From an uncultured Prevotellaceae bacterium (lineage in GTDB: Bacteria > Bacteroidota > Bacteroidia > Bacteroidales > Bacteroidaceae): 64,000 bases of DNA. Numbering within the stretch: position 1 is the first letter of the stretch; each line of letters starts with the position of its first letter. Shown piece by piece: positions 8,948 to 17,407 of this stretch. Position numbers and translations under genes: made by a program. The stretch spans positions 62,001 to 126,000 of the forward strand of contig CACYME010000003.1 of the NCBI GenBank assembly GCA_902775475.1, written 5' to 3'. The notes under the pieces are model-generated. The model saw only the letters and a list, made by a program, of their open reading frames with translations. It made no database searches and was not told the DNA's origin.

Positions 8948-9598
8948 TTAGGAGTTATCCGAAATCAGCTGCATGTATTCTTCGTAGCTGATGAACCGAC
9001 CGCCCATCGACCTCAGATGGGCGGTTTCTAATTGGCAGTCGATGAGCACGCCGCCCAGTCGTTCGAGGGTGCGTGCCAGGAAGATGAGGGCCAGCTTCGA
9101 GCCGCTGGGCACCAGCGAGAACATGCTCTCGCCGAAGAACGCCTTCCCGATGTTGACGCCATACAGCCCACCCACCAGTTTTTTGTTTTCATCCCACACC
9201 TCCACGCTGGCGGCGAAGCCCTGCCGGTGCAGCTCGGTGTAGGCCTCTATCATGTCCTTGCCCAGCCAGGCACCGTTTTCCTCTATGCGCAGGCGGCTGC
9301 ACTCGTGGATGACGCCCTCGAAGTCGCAGTTGATGCTGAATGAATACAGCCGTTTGTTCATCAATGTGCGCATGGAGTGGCTGACGTGGATTTCGCTGGG
9401 GAAGATGACAAATCGCTGGTGGGGGCAGTACCATACGGGCTCGTCGTGGTAGCGGAAGCTGTACCAGGGGAAGATGCCGTGCTGGTAGGCCAGCAGCAGG
9501 CGGTCGACACTCAGGTCGCCACCCACGGCCAGACAACCGTCATCGTCGGCCAGGGTGGGGTCGGGGAAGCAAAGTTTGTCGTCGAGTTGGAAAATCAT
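8948..9598 (-). CDS. aat: Leucyl/phenylalanyl-tRNA-protein transferase
   Basis: A 216-residue enzyme that adds Leu or Phe to proteins with N-terminal Arg or Lys, creating primary N-degrons. Family motifs are FPDPTLADDDGCLAVGGDLS near the start, YQHGIFPWYS, and GGLYGVNIGKAFFGESMFS. It lies 8 bp downstream of clpA, which in turn follows clpS. In this species the whole Leu/Phe N-degron route may be expressed from one promoter. Confidence 0.95.
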   Translation of the reverse strand: MIFQLDDKLCFPDPTLADDDGCLAVGGDLSVDRLLLAYQHGIFPWYSFRYHDEPVWYCPHQRFVIFPSEIHVSHSMRTLMNKRLYSFSINCDFEGVIHECSRLRIEENGAWLGKDMIEAYTELHRQGFAASVEVWDENKKLVGGLYGVNIGKAFFGESMFSLVPSGSKLALIFLARTLERLGGVLIDCQLETAHLRSMGGRFISYEEYMQLISDNS

Positions 9599-9606
9599 GT
9601 CTGTTT

Positions 9607-11925
9607 TTATCGTGAAGGAAGGTGGTCGATAGTGATGGCACCGCCCTTGCGGAGCGAGCCGAAGAGAATCTCGCGCATGAGCATGGGCTTCAGGCGCTGG
9701 GCGATGACGCGGTCCATCTCGCGGGCACCGTATTCGCGGGTGAAGCCCTCGCTGAGCAGCTGTTCGAACACCTCGTCGGTGAGCGTCATCTGTACCTGGC
9801 GGGCGGTGAGCTTCTGCTGCAGCTCGCCCAGCTTCTTGCGCAGGATGAGCGTTGCCATCTGGCGATCCATGTCGTGGAAGACGACGGTGGCCGACAGACG
9901 GTTGATGAATTCGGGCTTAAAGGTCTTCTTCACCTGCCTGAGCATGGCCTCGCCACGCTCCACCCGCTGTCCGAAGCCTATGCTGGCTTGCGAGGCATAC
10001 TGGGCACCGGCGTTGCTGGTCATGATGATGATGACGTTGCGGAAGTCGGCACGGCGCCCCTTGTTGTCGGTCAGCCGGGCATAGTCCATCACCTGCAGCA
10101 AAATATTGTAGATGTCCTGGTGGGCCTTCTCAATCTCGTCGAGCAGCAGCACGCAGTTGGGTGTTTTGCGGATGGCGTCTGTGAGCAGTCCGCCGTCCTC
10201 ATAGCCCACATAGCCGGCAGGCGAGCCGATGAGCTTGGCCACGGTGTGCTTCTCGGTGTATTCGCTCATGTCGAAGCGCAGCAGTTCGATGCCCAGCTCG
10301 CGTGCCAGCACGCGCGCCACCTCGGTCTTTCCCACGCCCGTAGGCCCCACGAAGAGCAGCGATGCCAGCGGCTTGTCGTCCTCCATGAGGCCAGCCTTGG
10401 CCATCTGCACGGCCTCCACCACCTGGCGGATGGCCTCATCCTGTCCGTAGATGCTGGCCAGCATGCGCTCGCTGAGCGTCTCCAGCTGCGTGTTGTCGTC
10501 ATCTTCTTTCATGGCGAGGGCTTCCACCTTGCAGGTCTTGGCCAGGATGTCGAGAATGAGGGATGCGCTGACGGCAGGCCCCCTCAAAGCCCCCCCTATG
10601 GCCCCCGAGGGGACTTCGGCTGGGGCTGCCTCTACCGCTGCCCCAGCCTCGTCGATGAGGTCGATGGCCTTGTCGGGCAGGAAGCGGTCGTTGATATACT
10701 TTGCGCTGGCCTTGGCAGCTGTTTCCAGGGCAGCGTCTTCGTAGACGACGCTGTGGAATTCCTCATAGAGTGGGCGCAGCTGCTTCAGGATGTTGATGGT
10801 CTCCTCGACGGAAGGCTCAGCGATGTCAATCTGCTGGAATCGGCGCACAAGACCCTTCGACCGCGAGAAATGCTTGTTGTATTCCTCGTAGGTGGTCGAG
10901 CCGATGAAGCGGATGTTTCCGCTCTCCAGGTAGGGCTTCAGCATGTTCGAGGCGTCCATCGAGCTTTCGCCCACGGCTCCTGCCCCCACCAGGTTGTGAA
11001 TTTCGTCGATGTAGACGATGTTGTTCTTCGCCTCGTGCGTCACACCGTCCATCACCTGCTTGATGCGTTTCTCGAAGTCGCCGCGGAACTGCGTGCCCGC
11101 CAGCAGGGTGCCCAGGTCGAGCTGGTAGACCTTGCTCCCTTTCAGTCGTGGCGGCACGTTGCCCTTCACGATGCGCTGGGTGAGGCCATAGACGAGGGCC
11201 GTCTTTCCCACGCCCGGCTCGCCCACGTGCAGCGGGTTGTTCTTCTCGCGGCGGCAGAGCACCTGGATGGTGCGCTCCAGCTCGGCCTCGCGGCCAATGA
11301 GCGGGTTCTTCTGCGCCACCACGTCGTTGAGGCACACCACCAGCTGGCGCCAGCGCTCATGGCCTTGCCTTGGTGCTGACTCTCCGTCATCCTCGTCATC
11401 CTCGAACAGGTCGTCCAGCTCCTCGTCATCGTCGTCAGTTTCCTGATGGTCGCCAAAATGGGGCGGCGTGTCGCTGTCCATCAGTTCATACCAGTTGATG
11501 AGCTCGCTCATGAAGGTCTGTGGCGTCTCCTGCTGTTCGAAGAACTTCGTCAGCACGTAGCAGGCGTAAGAGTCTTCCAGCTTGAGCATCGCGTGCACCA
11601 GGTGGATGATGTCGACGGCTTTGGCACTGCTCATCGCCACCTGGGTGAAGGCTTCGCCGAGGAGCTGCGTGAGCTGTGCCGACGGCTCGGGGTGGTAGTC
11701 TTGTTCGCTGGGCACTTGCTCCATGTCGTCAATGAGCGATGACAGCTGTTTGGACAGCTCGTTGGTGTCGCCATATTGATAGAGCATGCTCTGGAATTCG
11801 TAGTTGTCGAGCAGTGCGAAGAGCAGATGTTCAGGAGTGATGAATTCGTTGCGGCGGTCAGTGCAGCATTTCACGGCAGTGTTGATGGCATCGGCAGCGC
11901 GCTCAGTATATTGTGGGGTGGGCAT
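9607..11925 (-). CDS. clpA: ATP-dependent Clp protease ATP-binding subunit ClpA
   Basis: A 772-residue double-AAA+ unfoldase. It has an N-terminal Clp repeat domain (residues 1-140), a strikingly acidic linker (about 150-185, dominated by D and E), P-loop 1 GEPGVGKT (about 234) and P-loop 2 GPTGVGKT (about 526). ClpA feeds ClpP with substrates brought by ClpS. Between the two AAA modules the low-complexity [19 protein letters not shown] is coded by a GC-rich palindromic insertion (plus-strand 10573-10630). The acidic linker is at the place where ClpA and ClpC relatives differ; the adjacent clpS supports ClpA. Confidence 0.93.
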   Translation of the reverse strand: MPTPQYTERAADAINTAVKCCTDRRNEFITPEHLLFALLDNYEFQSMLYQYGDTNELSKQLSSLIDDMEQVPSEQDYHPEPSAQLTQLLGEAFTQVAMSSAKAVDIIHLVHAMLKLEDSYACYVLTKFFEQQETPQTFMSELINWYELMDSDTPPHFGDHQETDDDDEELDDLFEDDEDDGESAPRQGHERWRQLVVCLNDVVAQKNPLIGREAELERTIQVLCRREKNNPLHVGEPGVGKTALVYGLTQRIVKGNVPPRLKGSKVYQLDLGTLLAGTQFRGDFEKRIKQVMDGVTHEAKNNIVYIDEIHNLVGAGAVGESSMDASNMLKPYLESGNIRFIGSTTYEEYNKHFSRSKGLVRRFQQIDIAEPSVEETINILKQLRPLYEEFHSVVYEDAALETAAKASAKYINDRFLPDKAIDLIDEAGAAVEAAPAEVPSGAIGGALRGPAVSASLILDILAKTCKVEALAMKEDDDNTQLETLSERMLASIYGQDEAIRQVVEAVQMAKAGLMEDDKPLASLLFVGPTGVGKTEVARVLARELGIELLRFDMSEYTEKHTVAKLIGSPAGYVGYEDGGLLTDAIRKTPNCVLLLDEIEKAHQDIYNILLQVMDYARLTDNKGRRADFRNVIIIMTSNAGAQYASQASIGFGQRVERGEAMLRQVKKTFKPEFINRLSATVVFHDMDRQMATLILRKKLGELQQKLTARQVQMTLTDEVFEQLLSEGFTREYGAREMDRVIAQRLKPMLMREILFGSLRKGGAITIDHLPSR
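10573..10630. repeat. GC-rich palindromic insertion inside clpA
   Basis: It is bounded by GGCAGGCCCC and GGGGCTGCC, which are inverted copies with one extra base, and contains runs CCCCCC and CCCCCGAGGGG. It keeps the clpA frame and encodes Ala/Pro/Gly-rich residues. It resembles the elements in the helicase gene and ilvN. Confidence 0.55.
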
Positions 11926-11961
11926 AGGTGTGTCTTCTATTCGGGTTGACTTTCTGTCTTT

Positions 11962-12264
11962 CTATTCGGGTTCGTATGTCAGGCGCAGGGGAAACCCCTC
12001 TTCGCGAGCCATGCTGGTGGCCTTCTGCACTTTCGACACGGCCATGTCGTAGGTGTAGATGCCCACCACGGCCTTGTCGCTGTGGTGCACCTGCAGCATC
12101 AGCTGCTCGGCCTCAGTCTGACTCTTGAAGAACACCTGCATGAGCACCTTCACCACAAACTCCATGGTGGTGAAGTCGTCGTTGTAGATGGTCACCTTGT
12201 AGCGTCGAGGCTCGCGGAGGCCTGTGCGTTGTCGCTCGCGTACATTTGATTGTTCTTTTGCCAT
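11962..12264 (-). CDS. clpS: ClpS N-degron adaptor
   Basis: A 100-residue adaptor that binds N-terminal Leu, Phe, Tyr or Trp and delivers substrates to ClpA. The core YKVTIYNDDFTTMEFVV near residue 25 contains the substrate-gate residues typical of ClpS, and the segment with VHHSDKAVVGIY follows. The start at 12264 (MAKEQSN) was preferred to an upstream in-frame start because a good promoter lies at 12274-12305, between the two. It is first gene of the clpS-clpA-aat cluster. A 12-bp piece of its 3' end (TCTATTCGGGTT on plus) is repeated 25 bp downstream. Confidence 0.93.
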   Translation of the reverse strand: MAKEQSNVRERQRTGLREPRRYKVTIYNDDFTTMEFVVKVLMQVFFKSQTEAEQLMLQVHHSDKAVVGIYTYDMAVSKVQKATSMAREEGFPLRLTYEPE

Positions 12265-12273
12265 AATCAGATG

Positions 12274-12305
12274 CAAAGTTACAAACATTTCTCCGTTCCA
12301 CCAAG
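12274..12305 (-). promoter_or_regulatory. Promoter for clpS-clpA-aat
   Basis: Read on the minus strand: CTTG (12305-12302), 20-nt spacer, TAACTTTG (12281-12274). It lies 9 bp upstream of the clpS ATG, so the leader would be very short. Confidence 0.75.
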
Positions 12306-12620
12306 GCATTCGCCCAGAAAATGTGCCGAGCGTTCGCCAACCGTACCTCGTGAATGAAAGAAATGACCGTCATTTACAAATGAGCCCATTTGAAACGGAC
12401 TTTTCAAGTGGCTCCTCATTGGGTACCGATAAGTATTCCTGTCGTATGAATGATGAAAATGATGGAATTTTTCTTTCCTTTTCTGATTAGGGTGCAGAGT
12501 AGCTGTGTGCGGAAAATAAAAATAGTTAATTTCTGTTTATCGAAGGCTTTGAATTGTAAAAGAACGCAAAAATGAAATTCTTGATTTTTTACAAAAAAAA
12601 TTTTCAATCTAGAATAAAAA

Positions 12621-12956
12621 ACTGCACACTTTGGTCTGTTTGTGCAGTGCTGAGCGATGATGAAGAAGCGACTCTCAGTCCAGTTTTTGCACAGTAAGGA
12701 CGGTTTTGTGCAGAATTTTGGCCAGTTTTTGCGAAAAATTTGCCGATTTTCGGGTCGTTTTCCGTTTCTGTAAGCACGCCTCAGAAGAAAAAGTCAACGC
12801 CAAATTTTTCTGCGGCGTTGACTTTTTTCAGCCGTCGAAGGGGTTTTGAAGCTGTTTTTAGGCTAAACAGTTGAAAGCCAGCTATTTGCCAAACCTTCTC
12901 AAAACTCGCGTATTTTCGGCCAAAAGTTTTTTCGTGCAGAATTTTTAAAATATGAG
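12621..12956 (+). repeat. Structured intergenic repeat, family B copy 1
   Basis: It shares blocks with 30751-31013: a hairpin ACTGCACA / TGTGCAGT (12621-12648), the block CTGTAAGCACGCC, a strong 13-bp hairpin (12789-12827) with T-runs on both strands, and a 3' block containing TATTTTCGGCCAAAA and GCAGAATTTT. It lies in the gap between divergent clpS and the Smr-domain gene. The rest of the 12265-13342 gap holds the clpS promoter, a possible small ORF and the next promoter. Confidence 0.75.
12788..12828. terminator. Bidirectional hairpin within repeat B copy 1
   Basis: The stem AAAAGTCAACGCC / GGCGTTGACTTTT encloses a 12-nt loop. T-runs follow on plus (TTTTTT) and on minus (TTTTT), so it could terminate in both directions between two divergent genes. 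Confidence 0.6.
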
Positions 12957-13033
12957 GCCGTTTAACCGTTTTTCAGAGTCTTCCGCCTTAACATATTTTT
13001 AACTTTCGGGGGCCGTTCTATTTCTACGAATGT

Positions 13034-13186
13034 ATGGCAGGCAACAATGATAACCAGACTCTGAAAGAGTTGAAAAGTCATTTCTCTGAACGTAGGGCAA
13101 TGGCCCTTGTCTGTAAGTTTGAAAAATGCATGATGCAGTTGGTCTTGATAATGCATAAAGTGACAGAACAGACAGACGATTATTAA
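13034..13186 (+). CDS. Possible small ORF or gene remnant
   Basis: An ATG-started frame of 50 codons (MAGNNDNQTLKELKSHF, then residues rich in Met, Cys and Lys) lies in the clpS/Smr intergenic gap. Its composition is more protein-like than the surrounding AT-rich sequence and it could be the tail of a decayed transposase or other lost gene. No promoter or ribosome site is evident. I do not recognise it, and it may be fortuitous. Confidence 0.2.
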   Translation: MAGNNDNQTLKELKSHFSERRAMALVCKFEKCMMQLVLIMHKVTEQTDDY

Positions 13187-13287
13187 AAACATATAGAAAA
13201 GCGGGAAAAATAGCATAAAATGTGATTATTTGCTAAATATACGAACCTTAATAACGGGAGCCATGCGGTTTTCTCAAAAAATAGTTG

Positions 13288-13295
13288 TAACTTTG
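13288..13295 (+). promoter_or_regulatory. -7 element for the Smr-domain gene
   Basis: TAACTTTG, 47 bp before the start codon. The -33 region is a weak match. Confidence 0.55.
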
Positions 13296-13342
13296 CAGTC
13301 GCATAATATGTGCAAGTACACTGCTAATAGATAAAGACAGTA

Positions 13343-14452
13343 ATGAAAATAGGAGATAAAGTAAGATTCCTGAGTGAAGTGGGAGGTGGCTGTGTGGCTG
13401 GCTTCCAGGGTAAGAACATCGTGCTGGTGGAAGACGAGGACGGCTTCCAGGTGCCCATGCAGACGAACGAAGTGGTGGTGGTCGGTGAGGAGAACTACGA
13501 CACCGGGCACATCGTCCAGGTGAAGCAACAACAGGCAAAACAGCGCAAGCAGGCAGAGCGCGAGCTGGAACCTGCCGACCGCCCCGTGACGTTCAAGGCT
13601 CCGCCTGAGGAGCGCAGGGGCGGAGAGCAACTGTCTGCCTATCTGGCCTTTGTGCCGATGGATGTGAAGGAATTGTCGAGCACCCGCTTCGAGACCTATT
13701 TCGTCAACGACTCCAATTATTTCCTGCGCTTCACCTATCTTACTGCCGAGGGCACCGCCTGGCGCCTGCGCTTCACCGATGTGGTGGAACCCAACACGAA
13801 GGTGTTCATCGAGGAGTTTGGCCGCGAGGACCTGGGGCAGATGGAGCGCGTGGCGGTGCAGATGCTGGCTTACAAGCGCGAAAAGCCCTTCCTGCTGAAG
13901 CCTACGGTCGACGTGCAGCTGCGCATCGACGGCGTGAAGTTCTACAAGCTGCACACGTTCCGCGAGAGCGAGTTCTTCGAGCAGCCCGCGCTGGTGTACA
14001 CCATTGTGGAGAACGACAAGGTGGTGCGCCCGCTGGTGGTCGACGCCCAGCAGCTGAAGGCCAGCATGTATAACCTCGCTCCTGGCAACACTGCGGTGGG
14101 CGAGGGGAGTGGCTACGCCCAGGGTGAGGGCCGTCGGACGGGTTTCGTTCGCCGAGGAGATGGCACTGACGGCCCCGTGGTGGTTGACCTACATGCCAGC
14201 GAACTGCTGGAGACAACGGCAGGCTTGTCGCCATCGGACATCCTGAACCATCAGCTCGACGTGTTCCGCCGCACGCTGAAGGAGTATGAGAAGAAGCGCG
14301 GCACGAAAATCGTGTTCATCCACGGCAAAGGCGAGGGCGTGCTCCGCAAGGCGCTGGTGAACGAGCTGCAGTATCGCTACAAGTCCTACAGCTATCAGGA
14401 CGCCTCGTTCCAGGAATATGGCTACGGTGCTACGCAAGTAACAATTAAATAG
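13343..14452 (+). CDS. DUF2027 and Smr domain protein
   Basis: A 369-residue protein. Residues 1-90 form an SH3/Tudor-like KIGDKVRFLSEVGGG module. The middle (about 100-260) is the DUF2027 beta-rich region. The C-terminus (about 275-369) is an Smr domain with VDLHASELLE and the FIHGKGEGVLR motif. Smr domains nick or bind nucleic acids, as in MutS2, which is involved in ribosome rescue or recombination control. There is no MutS ATPase portion. It is likely a stand-alone nuclease-type protein; its substrate is unknown. Confidence 0.88.
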   Translation: MKIGDKVRFLSEVGGGCVAGFQGKNIVLVEDEDGFQVPMQTNEVVVVGEENYDTGHIVQVKQQQAKQRKQAERELEPADRPVTFKAPPEERRGGEQLSAYLAFVPMDVKELSSTRFETYFVNDSNYFLRFTYLTAEGTAWRLRFTDVVEPNTKVFIEEFGREDLGQMERVAVQMLAYKREKPFLLKPTVDVQLRIDGVKFYKLHTFRESEFFEQPALVYTIVENDKVVRPLVVDAQQLKASMYNLAPGNTAVGEGSGYAQGEGRRTGFVRRGDGTDGPVVVDLHASELLETTAGLSPSDILNHQLDVFRRTLKEYEKKRGTKIVFIHGKGEGVLRKALVNELQYRYKSYSYQDASFQEYGYGATQVTIK

Positions 14453-14487
14453 TTTTAAGTCAAATAGTTAATCGTAAGATATTAAAT

Positions 14488-16410
14488 ATGAAGTACGGTC
14501 TTATAAAGGTTGCCGCAGCCATCCCAGGCGTTCGCGTGGCCGACGTGGAATATAATGTGCAACAGATAGAGAGCCTCATTGCTCAGGCCGAGGGTAGGGG
14601 AGCCGAAGTGATTGTCTTCCCCGAGTTGTCGCTCACGGGCTACAGCTGCCAGGACTTGTTCCGCCAGCAGCTGTTGCTCGACAAGGCCGAGGAGGGATTG
14701 CTGGTGCTGCTCGACTTCACCCGCAAGCTCGACATCATCGCCGTGGTGGGGTTGCCCGTGCGCATCGGCTCGTTGCTCTACAACTGCGCAGCCGTCATCC
14801 AGCACGGGGCACTGCTCGGCCTGGTGGCCAAGACCTATCTGCCCAACTACGGCGAGTTCTACGAGAAGCGCTGGTTCGCCTCGAACACCGACCTCATGGA
14901 GCAGGACATCTACCTGGCAGGGTCGCCCGTGCACGTGTCGGCAGCGCCGCAGGTGTTCCGCACCTGCGATGGGGCCTGCTTCGGCATCGAGATATGCGAA
15001 GACGTGTGGGCACCCCTTCCGCCGAGCAACAATCTGGCGCTGGCGGGAGCCGACTTCATCCTGAACCTCTCGGCCACCGACGAGCTTATTGGCAAGCACG
15101 ACTACCTGGTGTCGCTGCTGGCTCAGCAGAGCGCCCGCATGATGTGTGGCTACGTCTACAGCAGCTGTGGCTTCGGCGAGTCGACGCAGGATGTCGTCTA
15201 CGGCGGCAATGCGCTCATCTTTGAGAACGGGCGGCTGCTGTCCCAGGCCGAGCGCTTTTCACTCGACCCGCAGCTGCGTATACAGCAGATTGACGTAGAC
15301 CGCCTGCGTGCTGAACGGCAGAACAATACCACCTTCCGCACAGCACAGGACGGTGCCTTGGCACAGCTGGTGGAGTGCAAGCCCATTACGCCGCGCGACT
15401 TTGAGCTGATACGTTCTGTGAATCCCCATCCGTTCATCCCCTCCGACGACCGGATGGCCCAGAGCTGCGAAGAGATACTGAGCATCCAGACGATGGGCTT
15501 GGTGAAGCGCCTGCAGCATACTCACTGCGACAAGGCTGTCATTGGCATCAGCGGGGGGCTCGACTCTACGCTTGCCCTGCTCGTCATTGTCCGTGCCTTC
15601 GATAAGCTGGGACTTTCACGCAAGGGCATCATCGGCATCACCATGCCTGGCTTTGGCACCACCGACCGCACCCATCATAATGCCGTGAAGCTGATGGAGT
15701 CGCTGGGCATCACGCAGCGCGAAATCAGCATCGCCAAGGCCGTGAAACAGCACTTCGAGGACATCGGCCACAACATGCAGAGCCACGACGTGACCTATGA
15801 GAACTCTCAGGCTCGTGAGCGTACGCAGATACTGATGGACGTGGCCAACCAGGTGGGCGGCATGGTCATCGGTACTGGCGACCTCTCGGAGCTGTCGCTG
15901 GGGTGGTGCACTTACAATGGCGACCACATGTCGATGTACGGCGTCAACGGTGGTGTGCCAAAGACGCTCGTGCAGTATCTCATTCGCTATATGGCGCGCC
16001 TGCCGCATTTTGCCCAGCAGCGTGACACCCTCATCGACGTAGTGGATACGCCTATTTCGCCAGAGCTGACGCCTGCCGACGCCGAGGGCAATATTCAGCA
16101 GAAGACGGAAGACTTGGTGGGACCCTACGAACTGCACGACTTCTTCCTCTACTACATGATGCGCTACGGGTTCCGTCCGCAGAAGGTGTTCATGCTGGCG
16201 AAGCATGCTTTTAAGGACAGCTACGACGACGATACCATCAAGAAGTGGCTCACAACCTTCTGCCGCCGCTTCTTCAATCAGCAGTTCAAGCGCTCTTGCA
16301 TGCCCGACGGGCCTAAGGTGGGTAGCGTGAGTCTCTCGCCGCGTGGCGACTGGCGCATGCCCAGCGATGCCGTCAGCACCTTATGGCTTAAAGAGTGCGA
16401 GGAGGTTTGA
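14488..16410 (+). CDS. nadE: Glutamine-dependent NAD(+) synthase
   Basis: A 640-residue two-domain enzyme converting deamido-NAD to NAD with glutamine and ATP. The N-terminal nitrilase-type glutaminase has Glu in [11 protein letters not shown] (about 46), Lys in [14 protein letters not shown] (about 117) and nucleophile Cys in [10 protein letters not shown] (about 170). The C-terminal synthetase has the P-loop [12 protein letters not shown] near residue 353. Both domains are intact. It follows the Smr gene by 35 bp, with a short AT-rich spacer. Confidence 0.96.
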   Translation: MKYGLIKVAAAIPGVRVADVEYNVQQIESLIAQAEGRGAEVIVFPELSLTGYSCQDLFRQQLLLDKAEEGLLVLLDFTRKLDIIAVVGLPVRIGSLLYNCAAVIQHGALLGLVAKTYLPNYGEFYEKRWFASNTDLMEQDIYLAGSPVHVSAAPQVFRTCDGACFGIEICEDVWAPLPPSNNLALAGADFILNLSATDELIGKHDYLVSLLAQQSARMMCGYVYSSCGFGESTQDVVYGGNALIFENGRLLSQAERFSLDPQLRIQQIDVDRLRAERQNNTTFRTAQDGALAQLVECKPITPRDFELIRSVNPHPFIPSDDRMAQSCEEILSIQTMGLVKRLQHTHCDKAVIGISGGLDSTLALLVIVRAFDKLGLSRKGIIGITMPGFGTTDRTHHNAVKLMESLGITQREISIAKAVKQHFEDIGHNMQSHDVTYENSQARERTQILMDVANQVGGMVIGTGDLSELSLGWCTYNGDHMSMYGVNGGVPKTLVQYLIRYMARLPHFAQQRDTLIDVVDTPISPELTPADAEGNIQQKTEDLVGPYELHDFFLYYMMRYGFRPQKVFMLAKHAFKDSYDDDTIKKWLTTFCRRFFNQQFKRSCMPDGPKVGSVSLSPRGDWRMPSDAVSTLWLKECEEV

Positions 16411-16446
16411 GACTTGAGGTTTGAGATTTGAGATTTTTTAGATTAT
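16411..16446. repeat. Heptamer-repeat spacer
   Basis: The gap is a run of degenerate 7-bp units of the type TTGAGRT (GACTTGAGGTTTGAGATTTG...), the same unit as before atpF. Confidence 0.6.
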
Positions 16447-17376
16447 ATGATGAAGAGACCATTCAATAAGCGCTTTTTGTGGGTTTTCATGCTGCTGGCA
16501 TGTGCAACCCTGAATCTCAACGCTCAAACGACCAACATCAGGTACCAGCAGTACATTGAGCAGTACCGCGACATCGCCATTGAGCAGATGCTGAAGTGGA
16601 AGATTCCTGCCAGTATCACACTCGCGCAGGGGCTTCTCGAGTCGGCTGCGGGGCAGAGCTCGCTGGCAGTGAAGGGCAACAATCACTTTGGCATTAAATG
16701 TCATGGCTGGACGGGGCGCACCATCTACCGCGACGACGACTTGAAGAACGAGTGCTTCCGGGCCTATAAGTCGGCTTACGAGTCGTATGAAGACCACTCC
16801 CGCTTCCTCGCAACAGGACAGCGATACAAGAGTCTTTTCTCGCTGAAGATTACCGATTACGAGGGCTGGGCGAAAGGCCTCAAGGCTGCTGGCTATGCCA
16901 CCAACCCCAGCTACGCCCAAAGCCTGATAACCATCATCAGGAACTACAACCTGAGTCAGTATGACCGAGCCAAAGACTACGACAAGTTCATGGTTGGCCG
17001 CTCACACGACACCAATGCCAACGGGCAGCCGCTGCATCCCATCTATATCTTTAATAAAAACTACTATCTCTATGCTCGTCAAGGAGATACGTTCAGAAGC
17101 ATTGCTGACGAGGTGGGCATCTCCTACCGCAAACTTGCCCGTTACAATGAGCGCAACAAGCGTGACACGCTGGAACCGGGCGAAGTGGTGTGGCTGAAGA
17201 AGAAGCAGAAGAAAGCCCCGAAAGAATACAAGCGGCAACCGCACACCGTCGTGCCGGGAGAGTCGATGTACACCATCGCCCAGAAGTATGGCATACGGCT
17301 TGAGTCGCTCTACAAGCTGAACCGCCTGACACCCGACTACGCGATACGTGTAGGCGACCAGCTGCGGCTCAGATAA
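16447..17376 (+). CDS. Secreted glucosaminidase with LysM repeats
   Basis: A 309-residue protein with a signal peptide (about residues 1-26, ending LNLNAQ). The glucosaminidase (GH73-like) domain spans about residues 35-165, with catalytic Glu expected in TLAQGLLESAAGQS. Two LysM modules follow: about 200-245 (YARQGDTFRSIADEVGIS) and about 262-308 (HTVVPGESMYTIAQKYG). It probably cleaves peptidoglycan glycan strands during growth or division. A second in-frame ATG at 16450 is an equally possible start. Confidence 0.92.
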   Translation: MMKRPFNKRFLWVFMLLACATLNLNAQTTNIRYQQYIEQYRDIAIEQMLKWKIPASITLAQGLLESAAGQSSLAVKGNNHFGIKCHGWTGRTIYRDDDLKNECFRAYKSAYESYEDHSRFLATGQRYKSLFSLKITDYEGWAKGLKAAGYATNPSYAQSLITIIRNYNLSQYDRAKDYDKFMVGRSHDTNANGQPLHPIYIFNKNYYLYARQGDTFRSIADEVGISYRKLARYNERNKRDTLEPGEVVWLKKKQKKAPKEYKRQPHTVVPGESMYTIAQKYGIRLESLYKLNRLTPDYAIRVGDQLRLR

Positions 17377-17407
17377 GAAAGAACATCAACATAAAAGAAT
17401 ATTGACC

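Noticed and set aside
11936..11972. Direct repeat TCTATTCGGGTT at the clpS 3' end
   Set aside because: A 12-bp duplication 25 bp apart that includes the stop codon; probably a local slip with no clear role.
12962..13216. Minus-strand frame of 84 codons in the clpS/Smr gap
   Set aside because: Phe/Leu/Cys-rich and without a promoter or family; a plus-strand 50-codon frame fits slightly better and is itself doubtful.
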